Shown: piece by piece, positions 19,538 through 28,904 of the stretch
Layout: each line of letters begins with the position of its first letter
Position numbering within the stretch: the first letter of the stretch is position 1
Assembly: GCF_000241955.1 (NCBI RefSeq)
Contig: NC_016818.1
Span: 3,100,001-3,164,000 of the forward strand
Source of the DNA: Rahnella aquatilis CIP 78.65 = ATCC 33071
GTDB lineage: Bacteria > Pseudomonadota > Gammaproteobacteria > Enterobacterales > Enterobacteriaceae
DNA length: 64,000 bases
Reading direction: 5' to 3'
Notes under the pieces: generated by a model
What the model was told of the DNA's origin: nothing
Seen by the model: the letters and a program-made list of their open reading frames with translations, nothing else
The model's database searches: none
Made by a program: the position numbers and the translations under genes

Positions 19538-20232
19538 CGGCAAAAACCGAACCAGCGCATGCCAAAGTGGAAGTGATTGGCATGCGCTGCGTTGTATTCC
19601 GGCCCGATGGAATTGCCAAAATACGGGCAGCTCTCTGAAAATAACGTCCGCACATATTCTCCTTCTGCGCCGGTCTGAGGCCATTGTTTCAGCACCGTTA
19701 AATGGCGGCCGTCAGCCAGCGAGAAACCGGCAATGTCCAGCGCCTGGGCCGTAGCATGTTCACTTAGCCGCGCATCAGGTTTGTTATAGACGTTCCGGCA
19801 GGCATAGCTGCCAAGATGGTCAATACGCACCAGTGGCGAACCTAATTCCTGAATGGCCAGCGGTTTCGCCACCTGAGTGACAAACATTGCGCTGCTAAGT
19901 GCAAGGCGACAGCTCGACAGATAACCCGAACTCAGTGAAACATCGCCAAATCCGCGAACGCGTACTGAATGAGTCAGCGGACACTTTCCGCCCATATTTC
20001 CGGCACTGTTAAACTTTATCGCCCCCTCTTGCTGAGCCCGTTCAAGCACAGCCAGACATTCCTGAGGATTGTTATCCAGCCTCCTTAATTTGTAGCGGGT
20101 GATTAGATTCGGCGGGTCATTAATGGTCACCGGTATGAAAGGATTATATTCAGAAGGAACATGACGACTTATCCACGGGCCACTGAACCAGGCCACACCG
20201 ATAATCACAATAAAGCTTACCCAATAACGCAT
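19534..20232 (-). CDS. Extensin-like family protein with LAS-type peptidase motif
   Basis: 232 residues. One N-terminal signal/anchor helix (YWVSFIVIIGVAWFSGPWIS) puts the rest in the periplasm. The C-terminal domain belongs to the bacterial 'extensin-like' family and shows LSEHATAQALDIAGF (H159, D166) and HANHFHFG (H220, H222). This H...D...HxH arrangement is the zinc site of LAS peptidases such as D-Ala-D-Ala peptidases of family M15. Four or more cysteines suggest disulfides. A role in peptidoglycan peptide cleavage is inference. Convergent with the M20 gene. Confidence 0.75.
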   Translation of the reverse strand: MRYWVSFIVIIGVAWFSGPWISRHVPSEYNPFIPVTINDPPNLITRYKLRRLDNNPQECLAVLERAQQEGAIKFNSAGNMGGKCPLTHSVRVRGFGDVSLSSGYLSSCRLALSSAMFVTQVAKPLAIQELGSPLVRIDHLGSYACRNVYNKPDARLSEHATAQALDIAGFSLADGRHLTVLKQWPQTGAEGEYVRTLFSESCPYFGNSIGPEYNAAHANHFHFGMRWFGFCR

Positions 20233-20358
20233 AGTGTTCCTTTAGCACTACTTCGCATTAGCAGTACATTGATTTTTCACGTGTAATAATTTGAGTATAG
20301 CGTCTGAGTAAACAGTGATCTGACGGGGTTACAAGTTGGGAAATAAACTTACTTAGCT

Positions 20359-20500
20359 TTGACATAAATAAACATTGGGTTTGTTACTTTTATATCCGAA
20401 GACGATGTTTCTTCTCCTGTGTCCACTGTGAACTGTCCTTCATAGTGTGTAAGACCCTCGCATTACCCCTTTCAGCCCGCCCCCGAGCGGGCTTTTTTTT
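20359..20500 (+). ncRNA. Candidate small RNA with strong terminator
   Basis: A 7-bp GC-rich hairpin with eight Ts (20474-20500) terminates plus-strand transcription, yet no plus-strand gene lies upstream; both flanking genes are on the minus strand. TTGACA at 20359-20364 could be a -35 box, with TGTTAC (17-bp spacing) or the TTTTATAT just after as a weak -10. A transcript of ~100 nt from about 20395 would contain UGUGUCCACUGUGAAC, CAUAGUGUGUAAGACCCUCG and the terminator. AAGACCCTCGC recalls the RyhB core but only over 11 bases. Existence of the RNA is inference. Confidence 0.4.
20474..20500 (+). terminator. Orphan plus-strand terminator
   Basis: AGCCCGC-CCCCGA-GCGGGCT followed by a T-run; a textbook intrinsic terminator. 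AdhP on the minus strand ends 76 bases to the right and reads into it as an A-run first, so it serves plus-strand transcription. Confidence 0.85.
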
Positions 20501-20576
20501 ATCTGCCATCTCAGGCTTAAGTCAGGAGTGACGCAGCGAAAGACTCTACACCGCGTCATCCAACATACTGAAAATC

Positions 20577-21590
20577 TTACTTATGCGTAAAATCGATCAC
20601 CATTCTGCCTTTAATTTTGCCTTGTTCCATTTCCTGGAAGATCGCATTGATATCGCCCAGAGGACGTTTGGTGACTTTCGGCACCACTTTACCTTCAGCG
20701 GCAAACTGGAAAGCTTCAGCCAGATCTTCACGGGTACCCACCAGTGAACCGACAACCTGAATGCCATCAAGCACCAGACGGGGAATGTTCAGGCTCATGG
20801 ATTCCGGCGGTAAACCCACCGCGACAATACGACCACCGGCACGCATCGCATCTACTGCTGAGTTAAAAGCGGATTTCGCCGTGGCTGTTACCACCGCAGC
20901 ATGCGCGCCACCGACTTTCTCCTGAATAATTTTTGCTGCATCGTCTTTTAGCATATTAATGGTCAGATCAGCGCCCATATCGGCGGCAAACTCCAGTTGC
21001 TGATCATTAACATCAATAGCAATCACCTTGGCGTTGAATACATTTTTAGCATATTGCAAAGCCAGATTACCTAGACCGCCCAGACCATAAATAGCAATCC
21101 ATTTACCCGGCTGAATACCCGATACTTTTACAGCTTTATACGTGGTCACGCCTGCACAGGTCACGCTACTCGCTGCCGCAGACTCCAGACCATCCGGGAC
21201 TTTCACCGCATAATCGGCCGAGACAATGCACTCTTCAGCCATGCCACCATCAATGGTATAACCTGCATTAATCACCTGACGACATAATGTTTCATTACCC
21301 GTTGTACAATATTCGCAATGCCCGCAGCCTTTATAGAACCACGCGACGCTGGCACGATCGCCAACTTTCAACGCGGTGACTCCCGGTCCGATTTTTTTTA
21401 CAATACCGATCCCTTCATGCCCGAGGATTACGCCGGTCTTATCACCAAAATCACCGTTTTTGACATGCAAATCCGTATGACATACACCACAGCACTCCAT
21501 CTCTAAAAGTGCCTCACCATGTTCCAGGTCACGCAGAGTCTTCTCAACGACGCCCACAGAGTGGTCTTTATTAACAACAGCAGCTTTCAT
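20577..21590 (-). CDS. adhP: Zinc-dependent alcohol dehydrogenase AdhP
   Basis: 337 residues from ATG 21590, which has AAGGAAA upstream; a longer frame upstream lacks support. Medium-chain dehydrogenase that interconverts ethanol-type alcohols and aldehydes with NAD. Catalytic zinc motifs [10 protein letters not shown] and LGHEGIG; structural zinc site [16 protein letters not shown] (four Cys); NAD-binding [13 protein letters not shown]. Length matches E. coli AdhP (336 aa). Transcribed divergently from the chemoreceptor gene across a ~480-base gap. Confidence 0.95.
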   Translation of the reverse strand: MKAAVVNKDHSVGVVEKTLRDLEHGEALLEMECCGVCHTDLHVKNGDFGDKTGVILGHEGIGIVKKIGPGVTALKVGDRASVAWFYKGCGHCEYCTTGNETLCRQVINAGYTIDGGMAEECIVSADYAVKVPDGLESAAASSVTCAGVTTYKAVKVSGIQPGKWIAIYGLGGLGNLALQYAKNVFNAKVIAIDVNDQQLEFAADMGADLTINMLKDDAAKIIQEKVGGAHAAVVTATAKSAFNSAVDAMRAGGRIVAVGLPPESMSLNIPRLVLDGIQVVGSLVGTREDLAEAFQFAAEGKVVPKVTKRPLGDINAIFQEMEQGKIKGRMVIDFTHK

Positions 21591-22073
21591 TTTCCTTTCC
21601 TTATCGTTGTGGCGGAGCCTTAACGTTACAACGCTATTTATCAGGCTGCAAATGAGAATCAAACGCTTTAACCATCACATTCAAGACGATAGCGGAAAGT
21701 TTTATTTCCATTTCCTCCCCCTCTTGTGATGGCGTAACGTGGGTAGTATTGCGCGCCGGGATAGAATAAATGTGTATTTTTATTTTCAGGTTATTCATTG
21801 CAATATGATTATCCTTGGGCATAAAAATACGATTAGGAAGCATATTAATATTTCCCTACCATTAAGCAATATCGATACTTTCAACACACAAAAACTCAAC
21901 GTGAATTTCACTTTTATAAATAAATCAATAAACAGCTCAAGATATAAATTTTAAGGCCGATAGTGAGATTAATAAAATATAAATCAGCTCATTCAACTGA
22001 TTTGTAAGTTATAGAAAAATATCCGAAGCCTATTCAGGGCGCATTTATCGTTTAGACACATAAGGATTATAAA
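21591..22073. other. AT-rich divergent region between adhP and chemoreceptor
   Basis: 483 bases, strongly AT-rich near the chemoreceptor, containing both promoters. Open frames here are short and have no family resemblance. AAGGATTATAAAGTG gives the chemoreceptor ribosome-binding site and GTG start. No recognised operator. Confidence 0.5.
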
Positions 22074-23729
22074 GTGAGATTTATACGAGATGTTAAAATA
22101 CGAACAGCATTAATAACCATTCTCATCACTTTTTCACTTTTGTGGGCCGGTGTATCAGGTTTTGCCTTATACTCACTTAACCAATTGAAAAGTGAACTTA
22201 ATTTCACCAATATTCAACAGCAAAACGGTGACATTATTAATGGTGCTAATGCACAGTATTACCGTGCAGTAACGGCACTGGAACGTGCCATGGCTGGTTT
22301 AGAAAAAAATGACAACGGCATTTATGATGTTGAAATAAAAGCCACACTGATCGAATTAGAAAGCCTAAGGAAAGGGCTTGATCAATTTAAAAGCATTAAT
22401 CACGGCAATCTGGACTCAAATACAATCGGGGATATCTATAACAGTTCTTTTACGCTTTTCAACAGTGCTCTGGTCCCGATGTATGAATCAGCAACGGGAA
22501 AAAATATAAGTGTTTTCGAATCATTAAAAAATGATAAATATCTTCCACTTAGACGTAACTTTAGTGCAGCCATAGAGAAATATAATGAAAAAATCATCTC
22601 TCTTAACGCCGAAGCGAATCACAGAATTACCCAGTGGGTTGCATGGTGCCAATATATACTTATAGGGGCTATGGCCTTCAGCATTGTCATTATGCTTATG
22701 AGTGATCGTTATCTGGCAAACTTTCTTGTTAACCCCTTAAACAAAGTAAAGGCTCACCTTGAATCACTGGCAACAGGCATACTTGACAGCAAAATCTCTT
22801 ATCACAGCCAAAATTGCATTGGACAATTAATCCCTTATATCAACAAGATGCAAGATAACTGGGCCAAAACAGTCTACGACATCCGAAACAGCGCCGATTC
22901 AATTTACAAAGGCTCCAGTGAAATCTCCACCGGAAATACCGATCTTTCCTCCCGGACTGAAGAGCAGGCCTCTGCACTTGAAGAAACAGCCGCAAGCATG
23001 GAACAACTGAGTTCAACCGTCCGCCATAACGCAGATAATGCGAGTCAGGCCAGTACCCTGGCAGAACAGGCAACGCTGGAGGCAAACCAGGGTGGGGTTA
23101 TTGTTAACGATGTAATATCTACCATGGTAAAGATTAACGCCAGCTCACATAAAATCGTAGAAATAATAAGTGTTATCAACGGAATAGCATTTCAAACCAA
23201 CATTCTTGCCCTCAATGCCGCTGTCGAAGCTGCACGGGCCGGAGAGCAAGGTCGGGGATTTGCCGTCGTTGCCAGTGAAGTAAGAAACCTGGCGCAGCGC
23301 AGCGGACAAGCCGCAAAAGAGATTGGTGTGCTCATTAATGAATCGGTTGAGAATATTCAGTCAGGGTCAGCGCAAGTGACTCAGGCCGGGGGAGCAATGG
23401 AGAAAATCGTCAGCTCAGTCAGCCGTGTAAATGACATCATGAGCGAGATAGCGGCTGCATCGACTGAACAAAGCAAAGGGATAAACCAAATTGGTATAGC
23501 GGTAGTTCAGATGGACAGTGTTACGCAGCAAAATGCCGCATTAGTGCAGCAATCAGCCGCCGCCGCCGCCTCACTTGAAGAGCAAGCACGTCAGCTAACA
23601 GAAATTGTCTCCGTGTTTAAAATCGAAGGCAAGGCTCCCCTTTCTTCATCGGCTCCTCTTCTCAAAAGTAAAATACAAAAAAATAGCGGAGTTTTAACCG
23701 CAGAACATAGCGGTTGGACAAAGTTCTGA
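22074..23729 (+). CDS. Methyl-accepting chemotaxis protein
   Basis: 551 residues, GTG start with AAGGA upstream. TM1 is at ~13-33, the periplasmic four-helix-bundle ligand domain at ~35-190, TM2 at ~192-212 ([15 protein letters not shown]), HAMP to ~265 and the signalling domain after that. The hairpin tip is intact: [38 protein letters not shown]. It relays ligand state to CheA/CheW. It lacks the C-terminal NWETF-type pentapeptide that tethers CheR/CheB. The ligand is unknown. The coding sequence is visibly AT-richer than its neighbours, especially in the ligand domain, suggesting acquisition. Confidence 0.93.
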   Translation: MRFIRDVKIRTALITILITFSLLWAGVSGFALYSLNQLKSELNFTNIQQQNGDIINGANAQYYRAVTALERAMAGLEKNDNGIYDVEIKATLIELESLRKGLDQFKSINHGNLDSNTIGDIYNSSFTLFNSALVPMYESATGKNISVFESLKNDKYLPLRRNFSAAIEKYNEKIISLNAEANHRITQWVAWCQYILIGAMAFSIVIMLMSDRYLANFLVNPLNKVKAHLESLATGILDSKISYHSQNCIGQLIPYINKMQDNWAKTVYDIRNSADSIYKGSSEISTGNTDLSSRTEEQASALEETAASMEQLSSTVRHNADNASQASTLAEQATLEANQGGVIVNDVISTMVKINASSHKIVEIISVINGIAFQTNILALNAAVEAARAGEQGRGFAVVASEVRNLAQRSGQAAKEIGVLINESVENIQSGSAQVTQAGGAMEKIVSSVSRVNDIMSEIAAASTEQSKGINQIGIAVVQMDSVTQQNAALVQQSAAAAASLEEQARQLTEIVSVFKIEGKAPLSSSAPLLKSKIQKNSGVLTAEHSGWTKF

Positions 23730-23734
23730 TATTG

Positions 23735-23764
23735 CAGCCCTTCCCGGCATGATGAGAAGGGCTG
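23735..23764 (+). terminator. Stem-loop after chemoreceptor gene
   Basis: CAGCCCTTC and GAAGGGCTG form a 9-bp stem just after the stop codon; the T-tract is poor (GTTCGT), so termination may be partial. Confidence 0.55.
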
Positions 23765-24108
23765 GTTCGTCATTGGCGGTTGCACAATGTGATGGCGTTG
23801 AATCTTGAAGTTTTGCTGTCAGATATAAGCAATGACGGAACGGAGAGTGATGACCAGAAACAGGAAAAAACTCTACATCAGACAGCATTAAAAATACTAA
23901 TTGCTGATATTTTCACTTAACAACGTGTTTATATCCAATAAGTTGTGTGTTTTTTTATGTTCAAACATTGCTTAATGTAACATCGCTATTATCCTTAAAA
24001 CGTGTCATCAAAAGATTAATCCGCAGTCGTTATGCCACAAGTGAGGTATATCGCATGCGGATTAATGTATATGCCCCACCCGGGATGATTACTTTTTGAG
24101 GATAAGGA
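23765..24108. other. Intergenic region before alkyl sulfatase
   Basis: About 340 bases with no gene seen. It is AT-rich around 23880-24000, a likely promoter zone. TTGAGGATAAGGA supplies the ribosome-binding site for ATG 24109. Confidence 0.45.
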
Positions 24109-26088
24109 ATGAAGCTTAAACTGATAGTCAAAAGCCTTGCTCTGGCAGGGTTACTTTCATCAACCAGCCTCACACCGCTATTTGCACAAGAGGCGCCAAA
24201 GGATGCTACTGCGGCGACCAAACAAGCTAATGACGCACTTTATAATCAACTTCCTTTCTCCGATAACACCGATTTTACCAACGCCCATAAAGGATTCATC
24301 GCCGCAATACCGGCAGATGTGATCAAAGGGTCGCAGGGGAATGTTGTCTGGGATCCACAGAAATATGCCTTCATCAAAGAAGGTGACAAGGCACCGGAAA
24401 GTGTCAACCCAAGCCTTTGGCGGCAGTCGCAATTAATTAATATCAGCGGCCTCTTTGAAGTAACCGACGGGGTTTATCAGATCCGTAATCTTGATCTTTC
24501 CAACATGACCATTATTGAGGGGAAAGAAGGAATTACGGTAGTTGACCCGTTAGTCTCGGCGGAAACCGCGAAAGTGGGTATGGATTTGTACTATAAAAAC
24601 CGCGGGCAAAAACCTGTTGTCGCGGTGATTTATACCCACAGTCACGTTGACCATTATGGCGGCGTGCGGGGTGTAGTCGACGAAGCGGATGTGAAATCCG
24701 GTAAGGTAAAAATTTATGCGCCGGCCGGATTCATGGATGAAGCGGTATCCGAGAATATCATGGCGGGTAATGTCATGAGCCGCCGTGCCAGTTACATGTA
24801 CGGGAATCTGCTGAAGCCGGACGCGAAAGGTCAGGTAGGCGCGGGACTGGGTACCACCACATCGGCGGGTACAGTGACATTAATCGCGCCGACCAACTAC
24901 ATCACGAAAACCGGTCAGAAAGAGACAATTGATGGCCTGACGTACGATTTCATGATGGCACCGGGTTCTGAAGCACCTTCCGAAATGTTGTGGTATATCG
25001 AAGAGAAAAAACTCATCGAAGCGGCAGAAGATATCACGCATACCCTGCATAACACGTACTCGTTACGTGGCGCAAAAATTCGCGACCCGCTGGCCTGGTC
25101 AAAATACATTAACGATGCAATTAACCGCTGGGGTGATAAAGCAGAAATCATCATGGCGCAGCACCACTGGCCGACGTGGGGTAAAGATAACGTTGTCAAT
25201 CTGATGAAAAGTCAGCGCGATATGTACCGCTATATCAATGATCAGACACTGCGCCTGGCGAATACCGGTCTGACACGTGATGAAATAGCCGCAAACTTTA
25301 AATTACCGGACGGTCTGGCTAAAACCTGGGCAAGTCGTGGTTATTACGGTTCTGTAAGCCATGATGTAAAAGCCACCTATGTGCTTTATCTCGGCTGGTT
25401 TGACGGCAACCCGGCAACATTAGATGAACTTCCACCTGAGGAAGCAGCGAAAAAGTTTGTCGATTATATGGGCGGTGCGGATAACATCCTGAAAAAAGCC
25501 AGAGAGGATTACGATCAGGGGAATTACCGGTGGGTCGCGCAGGTGGTGAGCAAAGTTGTCTTTGCTGATCCGAAAAATGAGGTTGCGCGTAACCTCGAAG
25601 CTGATGCCTTGGAGCAACTGGGCTATCAGGCCGAATCAGGACCATGGCGTAATTTCTATCTGACCGGCGCGCAGGAATTACGTAATGGCGTACAGAAACT
25701 GCCAACACCTAATACCGCCAGCCCGGATACGGTAAAAGCCATGTCTCCGGAAATGTTCTTTGATTATCTGGGCGTACATATCAATGGTGAAAAAGCGGCG
25801 AATGCAAAAGCAGTGTTCAACGTTGATCTGGGCAGTGATGGCGGCAAGTACAAGCTGGAACTGGAAAACGGCGTGCTCAATCATACCGCTGACGCTGAGG
25901 CGAAAGATGCCGATGCCACTATTGTCCTGAACCGTGACACCCTTAACAAAATCATCCTCAAGGAAGAAACACTGAAACAAGCTGAAGATAAAGGCGATGT
26001 GAAAGTGACCGGCAACGGTGCGAAGCTGGATGAAATGTTGGGTTATATGGATAAATTTGAGTTCTGGTTCAATATCGTCACGCCATAA
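24109..26088 (+). CDS. Periplasmic alkyl sulfatase (SdsA/YjcS-type, metallo-beta-lactamase fold)
   Basis: 659 residues. The signal peptide (SLALAGLLSSTSLTPLFAQE) is cut near residue 27. The metallo-beta-lactamase domain spans ~110-420 with YTHSHVDHYGG (H177, H179, D181, H182) for the two-zinc site and ITHTLHNTYSLRGA downstream. The middle helical dimerisation domain (LPPEEAAKKFVDYMGG) and the C-terminal SCP2-like domain (LGVHINGEKA..., DATIVLNRDTL) complete the SdsA1 architecture. The family hydrolyses linear alkyl sulfates such as SDS to alcohol and sulfate. An outer-membrane-type protein follows 54 bases downstream. Confidence 0.92.
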   Translation: MKLKLIVKSLALAGLLSSTSLTPLFAQEAPKDATAATKQANDALYNQLPFSDNTDFTNAHKGFIAAIPADVIKGSQGNVVWDPQKYAFIKEGDKAPESVNPSLWRQSQLINISGLFEVTDGVYQIRNLDLSNMTIIEGKEGITVVDPLVSAETAKVGMDLYYKNRGQKPVVAVIYTHSHVDHYGGVRGVVDEADVKSGKVKIYAPAGFMDEAVSENIMAGNVMSRRASYMYGNLLKPDAKGQVGAGLGTTTSAGTVTLIAPTNYITKTGQKETIDGLTYDFMMAPGSEAPSEMLWYIEEKKLIEAAEDITHTLHNTYSLRGAKIRDPLAWSKYINDAINRWGDKAEIIMAQHHWPTWGKDNVVNLMKSQRDMYRYINDQTLRLANTGLTRDEIAANFKLPDGLAKTWASRGYYGSVSHDVKATYVLYLGWFDGNPATLDELPPEEAAKKFVDYMGGADNILKKAREDYDQGNYRWVAQVVSKVVFADPKNEVARNLEADALEQLGYQAESGPWRNFYLTGAQELRNGVQKLPTPNTASPDTVKAMSPEMFFDYLGVHINGEKAANAKAVFNVDLGSDGGKYKLELENGVLNHTADAEAKDADATIVLNRDTLNKIILKEETLKQAEDKGDVKVTGNGAKLDEMLGYMDKFEFWFNIVTP

Positions 26089-26092
26089 ATAA

Positions 26093-26126
26093 AATCCCCC
26101 TGCGGTGTTTTCATCACAGGGGGATT
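26093..26126 (+). terminator. Terminator between sulfatase and outer-membrane protein genes
   Basis: AATCCCCCTG and CAGGGGGATT form a 10-bp stem 4 bases after the sulfatase stop. It has only a short T-poor tail, so some read-through into the next gene is plausible. Confidence 0.6.
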
Positions 26127-26142
26127 CAATTCAGGTGATCCT

Positions 26143-26931
26143 ATGCGTCGGATATTTACACTATTACCCTCACTTTTAAGCCTCGTTTCAGGTTATGCCG
26201 TGGCGGCTGAACAATATGCACCGGATGCTGCACAGGCGAATAACCCGCTGGCCAATATGACTGCATTCAATATGCAGAACTATTATATCGGCGACGTCAG
26301 CGGAACGGATAAAGATGCCAACCAGTTCTGGTTTCGTTATGCCCAGCCGTTTTCATTGGGTGAAAGTAACTGGCTTCTGCGAGGCTCTTTACCCATAAAC
26401 ACCTACCCATCACCTCCCTCTGGCGGGCATAAAACCGGCACAGGTGATCTTAACCTTTTCGCTTCATGGCTGATTGATACCGGCAACCCTGCTGTCAGCT
26501 TTGGCTTTGGTCCGCAAATCACGGCCCCCACAGCAAGCGATAATTCATTGGGCACAGAAAAATGGTCAGCGGGTTTGGTCAACGTATTGTTTGATGCGAG
26601 TTCACCAAAATTTCAATATGGGTACCTTGCGTCCTGGCAGCACAGTTTTGCCGGAAAAGATGATCGCAACGATGTTCATCTCGGCACATTCCAGCCATTT
26701 CTCTTCTATCAGTTAGGAGGCGGTACTTACCTTCGTGCGGCACCTATATGGGTTTATAACTTCCAGAATGACAGTTATAGCGTCCCCATGGGACTTGGGA
26801 TTGGGCAGGTCATCAAGCAGGAAAAAACCGTCTACAACTTCTTTATCGAACCACAAGGCTCGGTGGCAGATCACGGACCCGGTCAACCCAAATGGCAGAT
26901 TTTTGCCGGGCTGAATCTGCAGTTTCTCTAA
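26143..26931 (+). CDS. Outer-membrane beta-barrel protein, unknown substrate
   Basis: 262 residues with a signal peptide ([18 protein letters not shown]). The mature sequence alternates polar and aromatic/hydrophobic residues in ~10-residue strands ([64 protein letters not shown]) and ends in an aromatic/aliphatic strand, as outer-membrane barrels do. It resembles proteins annotated as 'neuromedin U'-like or transporters, whose function is untested. Adjacent to the alkyl sulfatase on the same strand; it could let surfactants or products cross, which is inference. Confidence 0.65.
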   Translation: MRRIFTLLPSLLSLVSGYAVAAEQYAPDAAQANNPLANMTAFNMQNYYIGDVSGTDKDANQFWFRYAQPFSLGESNWLLRGSLPINTYPSPPSGGHKTGTGDLNLFASWLIDTGNPAVSFGFGPQITAPTASDNSLGTEKWSAGLVNVLFDASSPKFQYGYLASWQHSFAGKDDRNDVHLGTFQPFLFYQLGGGTYLRAAPIWVYNFQNDSYSVPMGLGIGQVIKQEKTVYNFFIEPQGSVADHGPGQPKWQIFAGLNLQFL

Positions 26932-26953
26932 TTTAGTCAGATAACTAAAACAT

Positions 26954-27000
26954 AAGGGGAATGGTTGCCATGCTAACGCAGGTGCAGCGTTCCCCTTTCT
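26954..27000 (+). terminator. Terminator after outer-membrane protein gene
   Basis: AAGGGGAA and TTCCCCTT form an 8-bp stem around a long loop containing a nested gcca..tgcta region, with TCTTATT following. Confidence 0.55.
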
Positions 27001-27048
27001 TATTGCTGTTTTATAGCCGGTAATATTCGCAGCCTTAATAAGCAGAAT

Positions 27049-27116
27049 GGTAACAGGAAGAGATTTAGATGATTGTTTTAAAGGCAGCTTATTGATTTAA
27101 GAAATGTTCAAAAAAA
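27049..27116. repeat. Left direct repeat (attL-like) of decayed element
   Basis: ggtaacaggaag... to the A-run matches 29771-29838 over about 68 bases with roughly eight or nine mismatches. The last 28 bases (ttattgatttaagaaatg ttcaaaaaaa, 27089-27116) are identical. This copy is not joined to an sdsR sequence, unlike the right copy, so it is the distal end created by integration. Confidence 0.8.
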
Positions 27117-27255
27117 GCAAACACTTCCTCAACCTATTAAAATCAGTAAGTTAATTCATTAATTGGCGACAAAATGGCGGTGACTTACTCCTCAAGGATC
27201 CGCGTGCTCTGATTTAGTCATAATTTAATGTGCTTATTCATAAAGAGGGAGTGCC

Positions 27256-27750
27256 TCAGTCGAGCGTTTGGTCGTTCATTGATGCCGGATCTTCCAATGG
27301 TAGGTGGTGAGCATCTGCCTCAAGCGTGATCGAATTGTGCTGCTTGCCAGCCCTTAACAATATCCGTGCCGTCACAAAATTAAGAACGGATGCAACCACA
27401 GAAACCAGTAATCCGACACCAATCGCGTCGAGCGGCTGCGGGATCAACATACGTTCTACTGCGGTATAGGCAATACTGACTGCAGCCAGGAGGATCAAGA
27501 ACCCCTCAAAAGCGCTCGAAAAATATTCGGCTTTACCGTGTCCATATGCGTACTTATCGTCGGCCGGAAGTGCAGCCAGGGTCAGCATCCAGAGCGCCAT
27601 TAGGGCTCCCGCGAGGTTGACCACGGATTCGATGGCATCAGACAGCAGACCGACCGAACCGGTCATTTTCCACGCCACACCTTTTAGTCCGATGGTGGCA
27701 ATAGCCGTGGCAATGGACAGCCAGGCGTAGCGCGTAAGCAATGGAGGCAA
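27256..27750 (-). pseudogene. Truncated cation diffusion facilitator (FieF-like) transporter
   Basis: 164 codons match the N-terminal half of CDF metal-proton antiporters: [20 protein letters not shown] (metal site D), [31 protein letters not shown] (second site half), then helices 3-4 and [11 protein letters not shown]. Family members are ~300 aa and continue with the TDVWTS helix 5, helix 6 and a cytosolic domain. Here the frame ends after an unrelated tail [14 protein letters not shown]. With only TTG (27750) available as a start and half the metal site missing, it is almost certainly non-functional. Confidence 0.8.
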
Positions 27751-27817
27751 CGATTTGTTTTTAATAATTATTTTTCCCTATAATGAACGGCGAATTCAAT
27801 TATTATCACACCAAAAA

Positions 27818-28390
27818 TTAATCAACTAAGTTAGGTGTGCGATTTTTATATGCTTCAATTAAAAGATGCAAAACTCCCATTGCACCATGTGCATAAAAAT
27901 AGATCTCAATGAAAGTTGTAAGGAATTTATGCCAGTGAATGATTGTTTCAGCCATATTTGAATGCATGGTGTCTAATAAGAACCATAGGCCACCTGAAAG
28001 TGCTACAATTAGCAACGCCAGAACTCCAAACCCTTGGATTGTACTCGCAACCCCCCCAGAATGAGCATCGGGCAGGCGAAAGCGGGTCAGCGTTTTTAGG
28101 TCTTGTTTAATACCACTAAAATCAAGCGTTGCCCATGAAAAGTAATAAGAAAAACCTCTCTGAGTCAACATCCAACATAACATTAGAATACCACATATAA
28201 TTAGGCCAAATCCTGAAATAATATGCATCCAGGTTATAACTCCTTCAAGACTATGTTCAGCAATTGCTTCAGTCTCTGTCAGATTAGAGTTAATAATTTG
28301 TGAAAGTATTAAAAATGCCACAATGATGTGAAGAATACGAAAAAAAGGAGCGTATTCATGGGGCAATAGATTCCAGAGTCGAGATTTCAT
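27818..28390 (-). CDS. Membrane cytochrome b (b561/hydrogenase-type, four helices)
   Basis: 190 residues from ATG 28390, chosen for its CTAAGGACTCATTAATG ribosome-binding site; a longer frame to 28429 lacks one. Four hydrophobic helices (FFRILHIIVAFLILSQI, WMHIISGFGLIICGILML, GFGVLALLIVALSGGLWFL, FIEIYFYAHGAMGVLHLL) carry histidines placed like the haem ligands of cytochrome b561/NiFe-hydrogenase b subunits (RILHI, WMHI, HWHKF, YAHGAMG). It would pass electrons in the inner membrane; no partner catalytic subunit is next to it. It lies inside the repeat-bounded element and is AT-rich. Confidence 0.75.
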   Translation of the reverse strand: MKSRLWNLLPHEYAPFFRILHIIVAFLILSQIINSNLTETEAIAEHSLEGVITWMHIISGFGLIICGILMLCWMLTQRGFSYYFSWATLDFSGIKQDLKTLTRFRLPDAHSGGVASTIQGFGVLALLIVALSGGLWFLLDTMHSNMAETIIHWHKFLTTFIEIYFYAHGAMGVLHLLIEAYKNRTPNLVD

Positions 28391-28904
28391 TAATGAGTCC
28401 TTAGCATGTTTATCGATATCCTGAATCATACAAAAGAATTATTAGCATAACCTTAATTCTGAAAATTACAGCAGACATTAACGCACTACATGATAATGAC
28501 ACTCAGGAAATAGGAATGATAACTATTATTATGATTTATTCTCTTTCTGTTCTTATTACTCAGTGGAGCCCTTATATACAATAATTTCAAAAAGATGATA
28601 TCTTCTGGAATGTAAACACCCACGAAATATCCTTACTTATTTTTAATTACCCAAATATTTTAAGAATATTATCCGCTCTCACTCACATTAAGCGATGAAT
28701 AAACAATATCCTGTCATTTGCATTAAAATAAAAACTTCTCCATTAAACTGCACTTCTATATGGCATTTCTTAATATAACTGCCAGACGTAAATTACGAAG
28801 TGACCGAGGATGATGGTCCCCAGACAACATTAGAGTTACAGCAATCAGGTATGTTCAATTCCATCGTAAGACCCGGGATTGAACATGCCTGCGGATAGGG
28901 GAAA
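28391..28904. other. AT-rich non-coding stretch inside the element
   Basis: 514 bases with no gene seen. A long inverted repeat at 28848-28893 (aggtatgttcaat / attgaacatgcct) sits just 3' of the acetyltransferase and may terminate it on the minus strand, though no T-run follows. Confidence 0.45.

Noticed and set aside
17432..20388. Shared ttgggtttgtta at 17440 and 20375
   Set aside because: Only 12 bases agree and the flanks differ; likely chance.
20440..20500. RyhB homolog
   Set aside because: Only AAGACCCTCGC matches the RyhB core; the rest of the core and a Fur-regulated promoter are missing.
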